Notes: generated from the letters alone by a model not told the origin. A stretch of 64,000 bases of DNA from Verrucomicrobiota bacterium (GCA_029556615.1 JAKQDD010000079.1:62001-126000), one strand, 5' to 3'. Shown: positions 41,428 to 50,517, counted from the first letter of the stretch. Numbers and translations are program-made.

Positions 41428-42039
41428 ATGGCGCAAGAAGATGAACAGAAACTCGTTGAGTTCTTGATCAGCGAGCGCAACGTCTGTTGCGTGCTGGAGG
41501 TTCTCAAACACGGCGACGCCATCCGCAGAGCCCTTTTGAATCGATTCTGGTCCAGGGTGCGGACCCACCTCGGGGCAACCGCACCGAAAGGTCTCGCCAC
41601 GAAAGTCAATTGGAGTGCATCTCCACTGCCGCAGGAGACAAAGAGCGGCTTCGCCTGGCTGGAGGCACGATTCCCACGGTTCGAGGACGAGCGACAATGT
41701 CTCTGCTACCGGGTCGAGTACGAGCGGTGGCCACAAGGACTTGACCTCTATTACGGTTTGCACTGGAGGCAGGAAACACGGCGGTCTACCAGGAGTCGTT
41801 CAATCAAGCCGGTTCAGTCGTTGCGCCAAGCACTCGACGCCAACGACTATAAACTGAGCGATCAGGAGTCGTGGTGTGGTTGGAGATACGTGCGGCGATT
41901 CAACGACACAGACGATTTCCTGTCTTTCTTCGTCGAGAATCCGAAGTTCCTTTTAGAGAGCATCAGTGAAGGGCTCTGGCCGTTCGTCCACCGCACCATC
42001 AAGCACGTTGAGCGGGTGAACCGTTCGTTGAGCGCCTGA
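41428..42039 (+). CDS. C-terminal part of the split PD-(D/E)XK protein
   Basis: 203 residues. Begins MAQEDEQKLVEFLISERN, an expected continuation of the preceding protein. It has a helical middle (VLKHGDAIRRALLNRFWSRVRTHL) and a C-terminal beta part (YYGLHWRQE, WCGWRYVRRFNDTDDFLSFF). No Shine-Dalgarno sequence is visible before the ATG, so if it is made at all it would depend on re-initiation or readthrough of the TGA at 41419. Function would be as part of the nuclease. It has no separate domain that I recognise. Confidence 0.65.
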   Translation: MAQEDEQKLVEFLISERNVCCVLEVLKHGDAIRRALLNRFWSRVRTHLGATAPKGLATKVNWSASPLPQETKSGFAWLEARFPRFEDERQCLCYRVEYERWPQGLDLYYGLHWRQETRRSTRSRSIKPVQSLRQALDANDYKLSDQESWCGWRYVRRFNDTDDFLSFFVENPKFLLESISEGLWPFVHRTIKHVERVNRSLSA

Positions 42040-42047
42040 AGACTAAG

Positions 42048-43355
42048 ATGACGAGCCTGCCACAAACTCATTCCGGCAGTCGCCTGAGACCGTACCCCAA
42101 GTACAAGGACTCCGGCGTCGAGTGGCTCGGGCGGATTCCCGAGCATTGGGAGGTCAAACCGCTGAAGCGACTCGGTGTGGTGAAGGGCGGCAACGGCTTC
42201 CCGGACGAGGAGCAGGGTGTCGAAAACGAGGAACTGCCGTTCTACAAGGTTTCGGACATGAACCTTGAGGGCAACGGAGTTGTGATGTGCACACACAACA
42301 ACTCAGTCAGCAGGAACACGGCACGTCGCCTTGGCGCCAGTATCTTCCTCCCCGACGCAATCGTCTTCCCCAAGGTGGGCGCTGCCCTGCTCACGAACAA
42401 GCGCCGTATTCTGAGCCGTGCAGCGTGCATAGACAACAACACTATGGCCTTCACCGTCTCCGAAGGCTCTGTGAAGTTCCTTTTCTACCGGTTGGTCTGC
42501 ATCGACCTTGGCCGTTTGGCGAATCCCGGCGCTGTGCCGTCATTGAACGAGAAAGAAGCGGGCGAGATCGCAGTTGGCGTGCCTCCCGCAGTCGAGCAGC
42601 ACTCGATCGCCTCATTTCTCGACCGGGAGACGGCGAAGATTGATGCGCTGGTGGCGAAGAAGGAGCGGTTGATCGAGTTGTTGCAGGAAAAGCGCACGGC
42701 GCTCATCAGCCACGCCGTCACCCAAGGGTTGAATCCGGACGCCCCCAAAAAAGATTCTGGCATCCCGTGGCTGGGGCGCATCCCGGCGCATTGGGAAGTG
42801 AAGAGGTTGAAGTTCTTGTTTTTCAATCTCGACAGCCGCCGTAGGCCGTTGAGCGGCGAGGAACGAGCCACGATGGAGAAGGAATACCCCTACTACGGAG
42901 CTTCAGGTATCATTGACAGGGTGGAAGATTACATTTTCGATGAGCCACTGATCTTGGTTGCCGAAGATGGCGCCAATCTCTTCTCACGCTCAACGCCGCT
43001 GGCGTTCCCAGCGTCAGGGAAGTACTGGGTCAACAACCATGCCCACATCCTCAAACCGATGGACGGCATGGTGGACTACTGGTCACAGGTGTTGGCGACG
43101 GTTGTTTACGATCCTTGGATCTCCGGTTCAGCCCAGCCCAAGTTGACCTCGGAGAACCTCGGCACAATCCCACTTTCGGTTCCACCTATCAGAGAACGAA
43201 AAGAAATCCTCGGCTTCCTCGACTCCGAAACCGCCAAACTGGACGCCCTGACGGCAAAGGTGCGGGCGGCGATTGAGCGGTTGCAGGAATACCGGACGGC
43301 GCTGATTTCCGCCGCTGTGACCGGGCAGATTGATGTGCGGGAGGAAGCAGCATGA
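42048..43355 (+). CDS. hsdS: Type I restriction enzyme specificity subunit
   Basis: 435 residues with two half-site recognition domains, each introduced by the same signature: KDSGVEWLGRIPEHWEVKPLKRL (near residue 21) and KKDSGIPWLGRIPAHWEVKRLKFL (near residue 232). Each is followed by a target recognition domain and a conserved helix (IASFLDRETAKIDALVAKKERLIELLQEKRTALISHAVT and LGFLDSETAKLDALTAKVRAAIERLQEYRTALISAAVT). The helices set the distance between half-sites. It determines the DNA target of HsdM and HsdR. The stop overlaps the next gene as ATGA. Confidence 0.95.
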   Translation: MTSLPQTHSGSRLRPYPKYKDSGVEWLGRIPEHWEVKPLKRLGVVKGGNGFPDEEQGVENEELPFYKVSDMNLEGNGVVMCTHNNSVSRNTARRLGASIFLPDAIVFPKVGAALLTNKRRILSRAACIDNNTMAFTVSEGSVKFLFYRLVCIDLGRLANPGAVPSLNEKEAGEIAVGVPPAVEQHSIASFLDRETAKIDALVAKKERLIELLQEKRTALISHAVTQGLNPDAPKKDSGIPWLGRIPAHWEVKRLKFLFFNLDSRRRPLSGEERATMEKEYPYYGASGIIDRVEDYIFDEPLILVAEDGANLFSRSTPLAFPASGKYWVNNHAHILKPMDGMVDYWSQVLATVVYDPWISGSAQPKLTSENLGTIPLSVPPIRERKEILGFLDSETAKLDALTAKVRAAIERLQEYRTALISAAVTGQIDVREEAA

Positions 43356-44371
43356 GCGACATCAGACTGTTTCGATTCGATGGCGAGGGCGTCACCGAAA
43401 TCGAGGGACAATCCGTGGCCGTGGAGAAATCGCTCCAGACGACTATCGAGAAGCACTGTGATGCCTTCTTCGGCGTGCGGTTTCTCGCCTCTGAATACAG
43501 CACCGGCAAAAGCCACAGTGGACGGATCGACACCCTGGGCATTGACCGAGACGGTTGTCCGGTGATCTTCGAGTACAAGCGGACGATCAACGAGGCGGTC
43601 ATCAGCCAGGCGTTGTCTTACCTCGATTGGCTGGACGACCACCGAGAGGCGTTCCAGCTTCTTGTCCTTGAGAGACTGGGCAGGGCGGCATCGACTGGAA
43701 TCCGCTGGAGTTCTCCTCGTCTTCTGTGTGTCGCTGGCGACTTCACCCGGCACGATCAACACGCCATCCGCCGGATCAATTGCAGGATAGAGCTGATTCG
43801 CTATCGCTGTTACGGGGACGGTCACATCCTCTTCCAGTGGATCAACGCCCCCACCGCTGGCGGGGAGGGTTTCTCGGGTTCAACGCAACCCCGTGAACGT
43901 CGGCAAAGAGAAAAGGGCACAGGGGATCTCGACGATGTGCGGCAGCAGTTCTGGAGCACACTGCTCCAACGGGCAAGGACGAAGACCAGACTCCACAGCA
44001 GCATATCCGCTGGTCAGCGCAGCTACTTGCCCACGAGCTCTGGGAGAAGGGGTTTCACCTACCAGTATTCAATCCGCCAACATGAGGGTTCGGTGTTCGT
44101 GTGGATTGACCGGGGTAAGGACGCAACGCAGGAGAACAAGCGATTGTTCGATCTTTTGGAGAAGTCCAAATCAGACATTGAAGGCTCGTTCGGAGGGGCG
44201 CTCTACTGGGAGCGAGGAGACGGAATGCAGGCATGCTGCATCTCCAAGGTTCTCTCGATTGGCGGTTACCGAGACCGAGACAAGTGGCCGGAGATCCAGG
44301 ACGCCATGATCGACGCCATGATTCGGCTGGAAAGGGCGTTGAAGCCGCACATCGCCAAGTTGGACTTGTAG
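43352..44371 (+). CDS. NucS-like/DUF4268 nuclease-type protein embedded in the RM operon
   Basis: 339 residues. The N-terminal part has HSGRIDTLGIDRDGCPVIFEYKRTINEAVISQALSYLDWL, a PD-(D/E)XK core of the NucS/RecB-like kind (R-I-D, then E-Y-K, then Q-x-L-x-Y). The C-terminal part (QQFWSTLLQRARTKTRLH, RRGFTYQYSIRQHEGSVFVWIDRG, FDLLEKSKSDIEGSFGGALYWERGDGMQ) fits DUF4268. It sits between hsdS and hsdR with a 4-bp overlap upstream and no gap downstream, so it is translated with them. It may be an accessory nuclease or an inhibitor; sequence does not say which. Confidence 0.8.
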   Translation: MSDIRLFRFDGEGVTEIEGQSVAVEKSLQTTIEKHCDAFFGVRFLASEYSTGKSHSGRIDTLGIDRDGCPVIFEYKRTINEAVISQALSYLDWLDDHREAFQLLVLERLGRAASTGIRWSSPRLLCVAGDFTRHDQHAIRRINCRIELIRYRCYGDGHILFQWINAPTAGGEGFSGSTQPRERRQREKGTGDLDDVRQQFWSTLLQRARTKTRLHSSISAGQRSYLPTSSGRRGFTYQYSIRQHEGSVFVWIDRGKDATQENKRLFDLLEKSKSDIEGSFGGALYWERGDGMQACCISKVLSIGGYRDRDKWPEIQDAMIDAMIRLERALKPHIAKLDL

Positions 44372-47300
44372 ATGATCGACACTTCAGAAAAGAACTTTGA
44401 AGCCGCCATCGAAACCGCCCTGCTCGGGGATCTGACCGGACCGGCGACTCTGGCGGAAAGCGGGATCGGCGTTTACCGGTCTGGCGGGTACCACCGGCGT
44501 GAGCCCGCCGATTTCGACCGGGATCTGTGCCTCATCGCCAAGGACGTGGTGGGTTTCCTCTCCGCCACCCAGCCCAAGGAATGGCAAAAAATGCTGGCGA
44601 TGCACGGCGCCGACGCCAAACCGCTCCTGCTCAAACGTCTCGCCGCCGAAATCCACAATCATGGCACCCTCCATGTCCTCCGCAAAGGCATCAAAGCCAA
44701 CGGGTGCAAGTTCCAGTTGGTCTTTTTCCAGCCCTCTTCGGGTCTAAACGAGTCCGCCCAGAAGCTCTACCGGGCCAACCAGTTCGCCATCGTCCGCCAA
44801 CTCCACTACAGCCAGAAGAACGAAAACTCTCTCGACCTGGCGATCTTCCTCAATGGGCTGCCGCTCTTCACCGCCGAATTAAAAAACCCATTCAAAGGGC
44901 AGTCCGTCCAGGATGCGGTCAAACAGTACCGCCTGGATCGGGATCCAAAGGAACCTCTTTTTCATTTTGGTCGGTGCCTTGCCCATTTCGCCGTGGACCC
45001 GTCCCTGGTCTACGTGACCACCGAACTGCGGGGCGGCAGGACGGCGTTCCTCCCCTTCAACCAGGGGCGTGACCTCGGGGCGGGCAACCCGCCCTCGATG
45101 CTCGGTTTCTCGACCGCCTACTTGTGGGAACAGGTCTGGGCTCGGGACAGCGTCCTGAACCTGCTCCAGCATTTCATCCACATCGTCGAAATCGAAGACG
45201 ACAAGGGGAACCGGACAGGGGAGAAAAAACTCCTGTTCCCCCGGTACCACCAACTCGATTGCGTCCGGCGGATTGTCGCCGATGCCCTGAACCGGGGGGC
45301 GGGGCAGTGTTACCTGGTGCAGCACAGCGCCGGGAGTGGCAAGAGCAACACCATCGCCTGGCTGGCGCATCAGTTGTCCGTTCTGCACGATGCGAAGAAC
45401 GACAGGATTTTTGACTCGATCATCGTGGTCACCGACCGCCGGGTGCTCGACCGCCAGCTCCAGAGAACGGTGCGGCAGTTCGAGCAGACCCTGGGCGTGG
45501 TCGAGAACATCGACACCACCTCCCGCCAATTGAAGCAGGCACTGGAGGACGGGAAAACCATCATCGTCACCACGCTCCAGAAGTTCCCCGTGATCGCCGA
45601 CCAGATTGGGGCGCTCAAAGGAAAACGGTTCGCCGTCATCATCGACGAAGCCCACTCCAGTCAATCGGGCGAGAGCACCAAGAGCCTGAAAACGGTGCTC
45701 GCCCCGACATCCCTGGAGGAAGCCGAAAAGCAGGACGCCGAGGAAGGGGACGATCTCGAAGACCGGATCGTTTCGGAGATGAAGCGGCGGGGGCGATTGC
45801 CCAACGTCAGCTACTTTGCCTTCACTGCCACCCCCAAGAACAAGACCCTCGAGCTGTTCGGGCGCAAGCGCCCGGACGGGAAATTCGAGCCGTTCAGCCT
45901 CTACTCGATGCGGCAGGCCATCGAGGAGAAGTTCATTCTCGATGTCCTGGAGAACTACACCACGTACCAGGCGTTCTGGGCGCTCCTCAAGAAAACCAAG
46001 GACGACCCCAACTACGATCGTGAGAAGGCGGAGTACCTGCTCAAATCCTTCGTCGGCCTGAGCCCGCACACCATCGAGAAAAAAGTCGCCATCATGGTCG
46101 AGCACTTCTCGAACCACGTGCAGCACCGGATCGGGGGGAAGGCGAAGGCGATGATCGTCACCCGGTCACGCCTTCATGCCGTCCGATACAAGCTGGCGGT
46201 GGATGCGTACCTGAAGGCGAAGGGATACCCGTTCAAGGCGCTTGTGGCGTTTTCCGGCACGGTCAAAGACGGTGGCAGGGACTACACCGAGTCCGGCATG
46301 AACTCCGAGTCGGTGGGCAAAAATGTCCCCGAGACCGCCACGGCGGCGACATTCCACCAGAACGAATTCCGGATCCTGATCGTGGCGAGCAAGTTCCAGA
46401 CGGGATTCGATGAACCGCTGCTCCACACCATGTACGTGGACAAGAAACTGGGCGGGGTGAACGCCGTCCAGACGCTCTCCCGCCTGAACCGGATCTGCCC
46501 GCCGGACAAGGAGGAGACGATGGTGCTGGATTTTGCCAACGAGGCGGACGAGATCCAGAAGGCGTTCCAGCCCTACTACGAAAGAACGCTGCTCAAGGAA
46601 GCCACCGACCCCAATCTCCTGTACGATCTCCAGACCAGGCTGGACGGGTTCCATTTCTTCACGGAATCGGACGTCCAGGCGTTCGCCGTCATTTATTTCA
46701 GTCCCAAGGGGACCCAGGACAAGCTGCACGGGGCGCTGGCACCCGTGGTCGCCCGATATGGGGAAGCGCCCTTGGACACGCAATCAGACTTTCGTGGAGC
46801 ACTCGTCGATTTCGTGCGCCTCTACGCCTTCCTCTCCCAGGTGATCACGTTCACGGATCCCGACCTCGAAAGGCTCTACGTGTTCGCCAAACTGCTCTGG
46901 CGGTTGCTCCCCGTGAACCGGGATCCATTGCCGGTCGAAGTGCAAAACAACATCGACCTCGATGCGTTCCGCCTCCAGAGGACCGGGACGACCAAGATCC
47001 AGCTCAAGACCGGGACGCAGACGCTCGATCCGATGACGCCGAGGGAGGAGGGTGGGGTCACACCGCAGGACATCGAACCCCTCTCGAAGATCATCAAGGA
47101 ATTGAACGACCGGTTCGGGACGGATTTCAGCGAGGAAGACAAGGTGTTCATCCTGCAATTGGAGCAGCGGATTGCGAACAACCCGGCCCTGGCGGCGAGT
47201 CTCGCCGTGAACCCCCCCGAGGACGCCCGATTGACGTTCAACCAGACCGTCAACGATGCCCTCCAAGACATGGTCCACGCCAACTTCAAGTTCTACAAAC

Positions 47301-47380
47301 AAATCACCGACAACCCCGATTTCGCCAACGACTTCCTGGGCTGGCTCTTCGAGCGGTACCGGAAATCGAAGGGGGCGTGA
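44372..47380 (+). CDS. hsdR: Type I restriction enzyme endonuclease/translocase subunit
   Basis: 1002 residues. The N-terminal nuclease has LDLAIFLNGLPLFTAELKNPF (D near 154, E-L-K near 168). The SF2 translocase has Walker A HSAGSGKSNTIAWLAHQL near 317, VTDRRVLDRQLQ, and DEAHSSQSGES near 425. FTATPKNKTLELFG and IVASKFQTGFDEPLLHTMYVDKKL follow, with a helical C-terminus that docks on HsdM. It cuts unmodified DNA after ATP-driven translocation. It starts one base after the stop of the DUF4268-like gene. Intact length matches the family, so restriction is probably functional. Confidence 0.95.
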   Translation: MIDTSEKNFEAAIETALLGDLTGPATLAESGIGVYRSGGYHRREPADFDRDLCLIAKDVVGFLSATQPKEWQKMLAMHGADAKPLLLKRLAAEIHNHGTLHVLRKGIKANGCKFQLVFFQPSSGLNESAQKLYRANQFAIVRQLHYSQKNENSLDLAIFLNGLPLFTAELKNPFKGQSVQDAVKQYRLDRDPKEPLFHFGRCLAHFAVDPSLVYVTTELRGGRTAFLPFNQGRDLGAGNPPSMLGFSTAYLWEQVWARDSVLNLLQHFIHIVEIEDDKGNRTGEKKLLFPRYHQLDCVRRIVADALNRGAGQCYLVQHSAGSGKSNTIAWLAHQLSVLHDAKNDRIFDSIIVVTDRRVLDRQLQRTVRQFEQTLGVVENIDTTSRQLKQALEDGKTIIVTTLQKFPVIADQIGALKGKRFAVIIDEAHSSQSGESTKSLKTVLAPTSLEEAEKQDAEEGDDLEDRIVSEMKRRGRLPNVSYFAFTATPKNKTLELFGRKRPDGKFEPFSLYSMRQAIEEKFILDVLENYTTYQAFWALLKKTKDDPNYDREKAEYLLKSFVGLSPHTIEKKVAIMVEHFSNHVQHRIGGKAKAMIVTRSRLHAVRYKLAVDAYLKAKGYPFKALVAFSGTVKDGGRDYTESGMNSESVGKNVPETATAATFHQNEFRILIVASKFQTGFDEPLLHTMYVDKKLGGVNAVQTLSRLNRICPPDKEETMVLDFANEADEIQKAFQPYYERTLLKEATDPNLLYDLQTRLDGFHFFTESDVQAFAVIYFSPKGTQDKLHGALAPVVARYGEAPLDTQSDFRGALVDFVRLYAFLSQVITFTDPDLERLYVFAKLLWRLLPVNRDPLPVEVQNNIDLDAFRLQRTGTTKIQLKTGTQTLDPMTPREEGGVTPQDIEPLSKIIKELNDRFGTDFSEEDKVFILQLEQRIANNPALAASLAVNPPEDARLTFNQTVNDALQDMVHANFKFYKQITDNPDFANDFLGWLFERYRKSKGA

Positions 47381-47631
47381 CGGGGAGAATCGGCGGATCG
47401 CAGGCGCATGGTGGTGTGCGCCGTGTACAGCATACCAAAGTATGCAGTCCTCACTGGAAAGCGCATTCGACTCCGTTACCATCAATCCGCCACGTGATTC
47501 GCTCGTCGCCCGCTCCAAAACCGTTTTTCCTTTGTCTGCTCGCCGTCATTTTGATACCTTTCAGCGCAGAGACCCTGAAACACGCAGACTGATATTCATT
47601 ACTGAAAAGCATGCGGGAGGAGGAATTGCAC
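47381..47631. other. Gap between hsdR and the LamG gene
   Basis: 251 bp without a recognised gene. The sequence is less GC-rich (for example 47581-47631). A good ribosome site GGAGGAGGAATT lies at about 47612-47624, just before the LamG start. No clear terminator hairpin with a T run was seen after hsdR. Confidence 0.5.
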
Positions 47632-48816
47632 ATGAAGACCCTGAAACGGCTGCTGCTCGCATTCACTGGATTGTCCCTCTTGACGCTTTTGCCCCCTGTC
47701 CAGGCGCAGTCGTATCTCACCGAGGGTTTGGTGGCGTATTATCCGTTCAATGGAAATGCAAATGATGCAAGCGGGAGCGGGAACAATGGGAATGTGATTG
47801 GGGCTCAGCTCGCCGCCGACAGGTTTGGAAGCGCCAGTTCCAGCTATTCCTTCAACGGCATAGACAACTACATCAATGTTCCGAATTCGCCCAGCTTCAA
47901 CTTCGGAGAACACATCACCATCTCAGCGTGGATCGACGCTGATTACTTGAGGCCGTCCCAAGCTGCAGGTGGAATGCCTGTCGCCGTCGTCTCCAAAGGG
48001 TACGATGGTGGAACAATGGACTGGCACTTCGCCGTTAACGGCCAGCAGCAGCGACCTGTTATAGCCATCAACGACGGGTGGGTGTATTGGGATTCAACAC
48101 CCGTTGTGCAAGCTCAGGTTTGGCAGCAGGTCGTGTACACTTACGATGGCTCTGCGATGAAGACATACTTGAATGGTGTGCAAACGGGCCAACAGGCGGC
48201 ATCAGGCACCTTCCGAGTCAGTGCTTCGCCACTGTGGATCGGAGCGTACTACCCTTCCTATTTTGCATGTTTCTTTCCGGGAAAACTCGACGACATCCGC
48301 ATCTACAACCGAGCCCTCTCACAAGCAGAAGTCCAGGCGCTCTTCACACTTGAGAGCACCCCCCCTGTCCCCCACCGTGCGACTGCGAAGGTGCAGATCG
48401 TGAACGGCTACGTGGTCGGCTTCACCATGACGGATCACGGATACGGATACTCCGACACTGAGCCCCCGGCAGTTCGCATTCGGGATGCGGTCGGAACCGG
48501 AGCGGTTGCCCATGCGGTGGTGGAGAACGGATTGGTCGTCCGCATCGAAATCGACAACAACGGACGAAACTACACGGGGAATGCCACGGTGTTGATCGCC
48601 ACCCCGCCGTTCTGGCCCACGATGTCGGTTTTCGTGAGCAGGATCACAGTGAAGATGGCTGTTGTCCTCGGGCGGAAGTACCAATTGGACGTCTCCAGCG
48701 ACATGCAGACGTGGTCTCCGTTTGGCGACCCGTTTGTGGCTGAAGAGGAGGAGATCACGCAGGAGTTCCCAGTCACGGAGACGCAGAAGTTTTTCCGTAT
48801 CAGGGAAGTGCAGTGA
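47632..48816 (+). CDS. Secreted LamG-domain protein
   Basis: 394 residues from ATG 47632, with a strong ribosome site upstream. Signal peptide RLLLAFTGLSLLTLLPPVQAQS. LamG (concanavalin-like) fold: GLVAYYPFNGNANDASGSGNNG, SYSFNGIDNYINVPNSPSFNFGEHITISAWI, HFAVNGQQQRPVIAIND, KLDDIRIYNRALSQAEVQALF. A C-terminal module (GYVVGFTMTDHGYGYSDTEPP) has a verrucomicrobial beta-rich pattern and ends FRIREVQ. It is a likely surface or secreted binder of glycans. A shorter paralog with PEP-CTERM anchor sits at 52660-53481 in the same island. Confidence 0.8.
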   Translation: MKTLKRLLLAFTGLSLLTLLPPVQAQSYLTEGLVAYYPFNGNANDASGSGNNGNVIGAQLAADRFGSASSSYSFNGIDNYINVPNSPSFNFGEHITISAWIDADYLRPSQAAGGMPVAVVSKGYDGGTMDWHFAVNGQQQRPVIAINDGWVYWDSTPVVQAQVWQQVVYTYDGSAMKTYLNGVQTGQQAASGTFRVSASPLWIGAYYPSYFACFFPGKLDDIRIYNRALSQAEVQALFTLESTPPVPHRATAKVQIVNGYVVGFTMTDHGYGYSDTEPPAVRIRDAVGTGAVAHAVVENGLVVRIEIDNNGRNYTGNATVLIATPPFWPTMSVFVSRITVKMAVVLGRKYQLDVSSDMQTWSPFGDPFVAEEEEITQEFPVTETQKFFRIREVQ

Positions 48817-48873
48817 CAGACGGCGCTAAAGCGTTTCCTTCATTCCATCACTGGACGCCGTGGATTGTGAAAG

Positions 48874-49335
48874 ATGCTCATTATGAGACGAGATGACGCA
48901 ACGGCGATCGACAAGTACGTAGCCTTTAAAAGGGCAATTGACACTTACAGGGTCTACTTGGCTCAGGGGAACAGGATTGGAGCATACGTAGTTGTGTTCT
49001 CGATTCTTGAGGATCGTCTTTCGGCCTGCTACTTTCTCTTGCACCAGGAGAAGAATCTACAACCTCGTTGCCGTCATCCGGAGTTCATGCGGAGGCTGGG
49101 CTTCGTGAAAGCACAAAGCGATATGACGAATGAGGAGTATAGTCGCTGTGCGGTCCTCGCTGACGAACGGAATCGACTAATCCATGCTGCGATGTGGAAC
49201 CTGGATGCGTTTGATCAGGCAGATTTCGAAGGCGTCATAAATGCGGCACGTAAGCTGGACAATCGTGCTAAAAGACTGAGGAGAGCCAGGAAGAAGAGAT
49301 TGAAGGCACAAGGCGGATGTTGTGCGCCCGGTTAG
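48874..49335 (+). CDS. Possible HEPN-like protein
   Basis: 153 residues, mostly helical and charged. Near residues 103-108 it has RNRLIH, which fits the Rx4-6H active motif of HEPN RNases, with a polar residue after the Arg. It is preceded by a helix (SRCAVLADE) and followed by a helix (LDAFDQADFEGVINAARKLDN). An N-terminal helix region YLAQGNRIGAYVVVFSILEDRLSACYFLLHQEKN is also as expected. No antitoxin partner such as MNT is adjacent. If HEPN, it would cut RNA in defence; this is an inference from one short motif. Confidence 0.45.
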   Translation: MLIMRRDDATAIDKYVAFKRAIDTYRVYLAQGNRIGAYVVVFSILEDRLSACYFLLHQEKNLQPRCRHPEFMRRLGFVKAQSDMTNEEYSRCAVLADERNRLIHAAMWNLDAFDQADFEGVINAARKLDNRAKRLRRARKKRLKAQGGCCAPG

Positions 49336-49389
49336 CAAGGACTGAATCGTCGGTGAGGGACGTCGCACAGGTCACTTAGTGACGCCTGC

Positions 49390-49578
49390 TCAATCCTCCA
49401 GCAGCGTCAGCAGAAGATTTCCATACCCCACCAGTCCGCCCCCAGGTCGGACGGTCATATCGTCGTTTTTTAAATACACCCCCAGCAACCGCCCGCCCGG
49501 CGCAATCAACTCGATCCGGTCGTCGGATTCCCGCAAATATCCGAGGATCCGCCCGCCTCTGCCGATGATCGATTTCAC
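49390..49578 (-). CDS. Small beta-rich protein (4-fold beta-flower-like)
   Basis: 62 residues from GTG 49578, overlapping the upstream stop as GTGA. It contains four short repeats of the pattern G-x-x-L/I-G-Y/V: GRGGRILGYLRESDD, PGGRLLGVYLKNDD and PGGGLVGYGNLLL, each a beta hairpin. Such repeats occur in small phage- and plasmid-associated proteins of unknown role. It is coupled to the 103-residue gene upstream and, beyond that, the resolvase. Confidence 0.6.
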   Translation of the reverse strand: MKSIIGRGGRILGYLRESDDRIELIAPGGRLLGVYLKNDDMTVRPGGGLVGYGNLLLTLLED

Positions 49579-49886
49579 AGAATATCCTCCGAGCTCAGCA
49601 GATCCCGCAACCTGGCGTCCTGGATACCCTCGGCGACAGCGGCGTACACGTTGGCCATGGGGATCAAATCGCTGTCCTCAATTGGGAACTGGCAAGTGCT
49701 GGCGGGCTCGAAAACCCGGTCTTGGACATTCTCGGTGGCGATCACGAGCGTGTTCGCTTCGTCCTCCCTGGTCGCCCGGCAAAAGAGAAGCGCCAGACCT
49801 TCGCTTTCCTTCAGCACGAGGGCGAAGATCAGGCGATTCGTTCCCGGCACCCGATATGGGACTTTGCGGACGAGGCAGATTTTCAT
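49575..49886 (-). CDS. Hypothetical protein of about 103 residues
   Basis: Starts at the ATG at 49886, 25 bp after the resolvase stop, with the same orientation. Sequence MKICLVRKVPYRVPGTNRLIFALVLKESEGLALLFC is beta-rich; the rest (EDEANTLVIATENVQDRVFEP, IEDSDLIPMANVYAAVAEGIQD) is mixed. No family is recognised. It ends with a GTGA overlap to the beta-flower-like protein, so a three-gene unit (resolvase, this, beta-flower) is likely. Confidence 0.5.
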   Translation of the reverse strand: MKICLVRKVPYRVPGTNRLIFALVLKESEGLALLFCRATREDEANTLVIATENVQDRVFEPASTCQFPIEDSDLIPMANVYAAVAEGIQDARLRDLLSSEDIL

Positions 49887-49911
49887 TCTTAATCCCCAAA
49901 CTGGTCGAGGT

Positions 49912-50517
49912 TCATGCAGCGGAGGTGCGTTGTTCCTCCCGCACCGACCGCACAAGGCGGCAGGTGGACGACAACGGCAGTCCAAGCTCCCGTGAAATGA
50001 CCCGTGCGCCCTTTCCCTGTGCCACCAGGGTGGCGACCGCTGGCTTGTGCTGGTCGAGGGTGCTCGGGCGGCCCAGTTTGCTGCCACGGGCCTTTGCAGC
50101 GGACAGTCCGGCATTGACCCTCTCCCGGATAATTTCTCGCTCGAACTCGGCGACCGCCATGAGCACCCCAAGCTGGAGTCGCCCCGCCGGGTTGGAGTCG
50201 GACGTGTCGAGACCCTGAGTTGTGCAAACTAAAGCCGTCCGGTGGTTCGCAAGTTCGGCCACAAGCTGCGCCAGATGCGGAAGTGAACGCCCCAGCCGAT
50301 CCAGCTTGAACACAACGATTCGCTCGACCCGCCCCTTCCGGACTTGGGCCAGAAGGGAATCCAGCCCCTGCCGGGTGAACTTGGACCCGCTGATGGTGTC
50401 GGCGAACTCGACGACGCTCCCCCAGTTCCGGCGACGGCAGAATTCCCTAAGTTCGACCAACTGGGAGTCGTGCGCCTGCTTGTCGGTGCTGACCCGGGTG
50501 TAGATGGCGGTCTTCAT
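49912..50517 (-). CDS. Serine recombinase/resolvase-type protein
   Basis: 201 residues. N-terminal catalytic domain with AIYTRVSTDKQ (nucleophile Ser10), the Arg cluster VVFKLDRLGRSLPHLAQLV, and the helix AGRLQLGVLMAVAEFEREIIRERVNAGLSAAKARG. The C-terminal helix-turn-helix is KGARVISRELGLPLSSTCRLVRSV. It fits small resolvases/invertases that act on plasmid or transposon sites. In an island this may resolve dimers or invert a segment. No obvious paired res sites were found by eye. Confidence 0.92.
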   Translation of the reverse strand: MKTAIYTRVSTDKQAHDSQLVELREFCRRRNWGSVVEFADTISGSKFTRQGLDSLLAQVRKGRVERIVVFKLDRLGRSLPHLAQLVAELANHRTALVCTTQGLDTSDSNPAGRLQLGVLMAVAEFEREIIRERVNAGLSAAKARGSKLGRPSTLDQHKPAVATLVAQGKGARVISRELGLPLSSTCRLVRSVREEQRTSAA

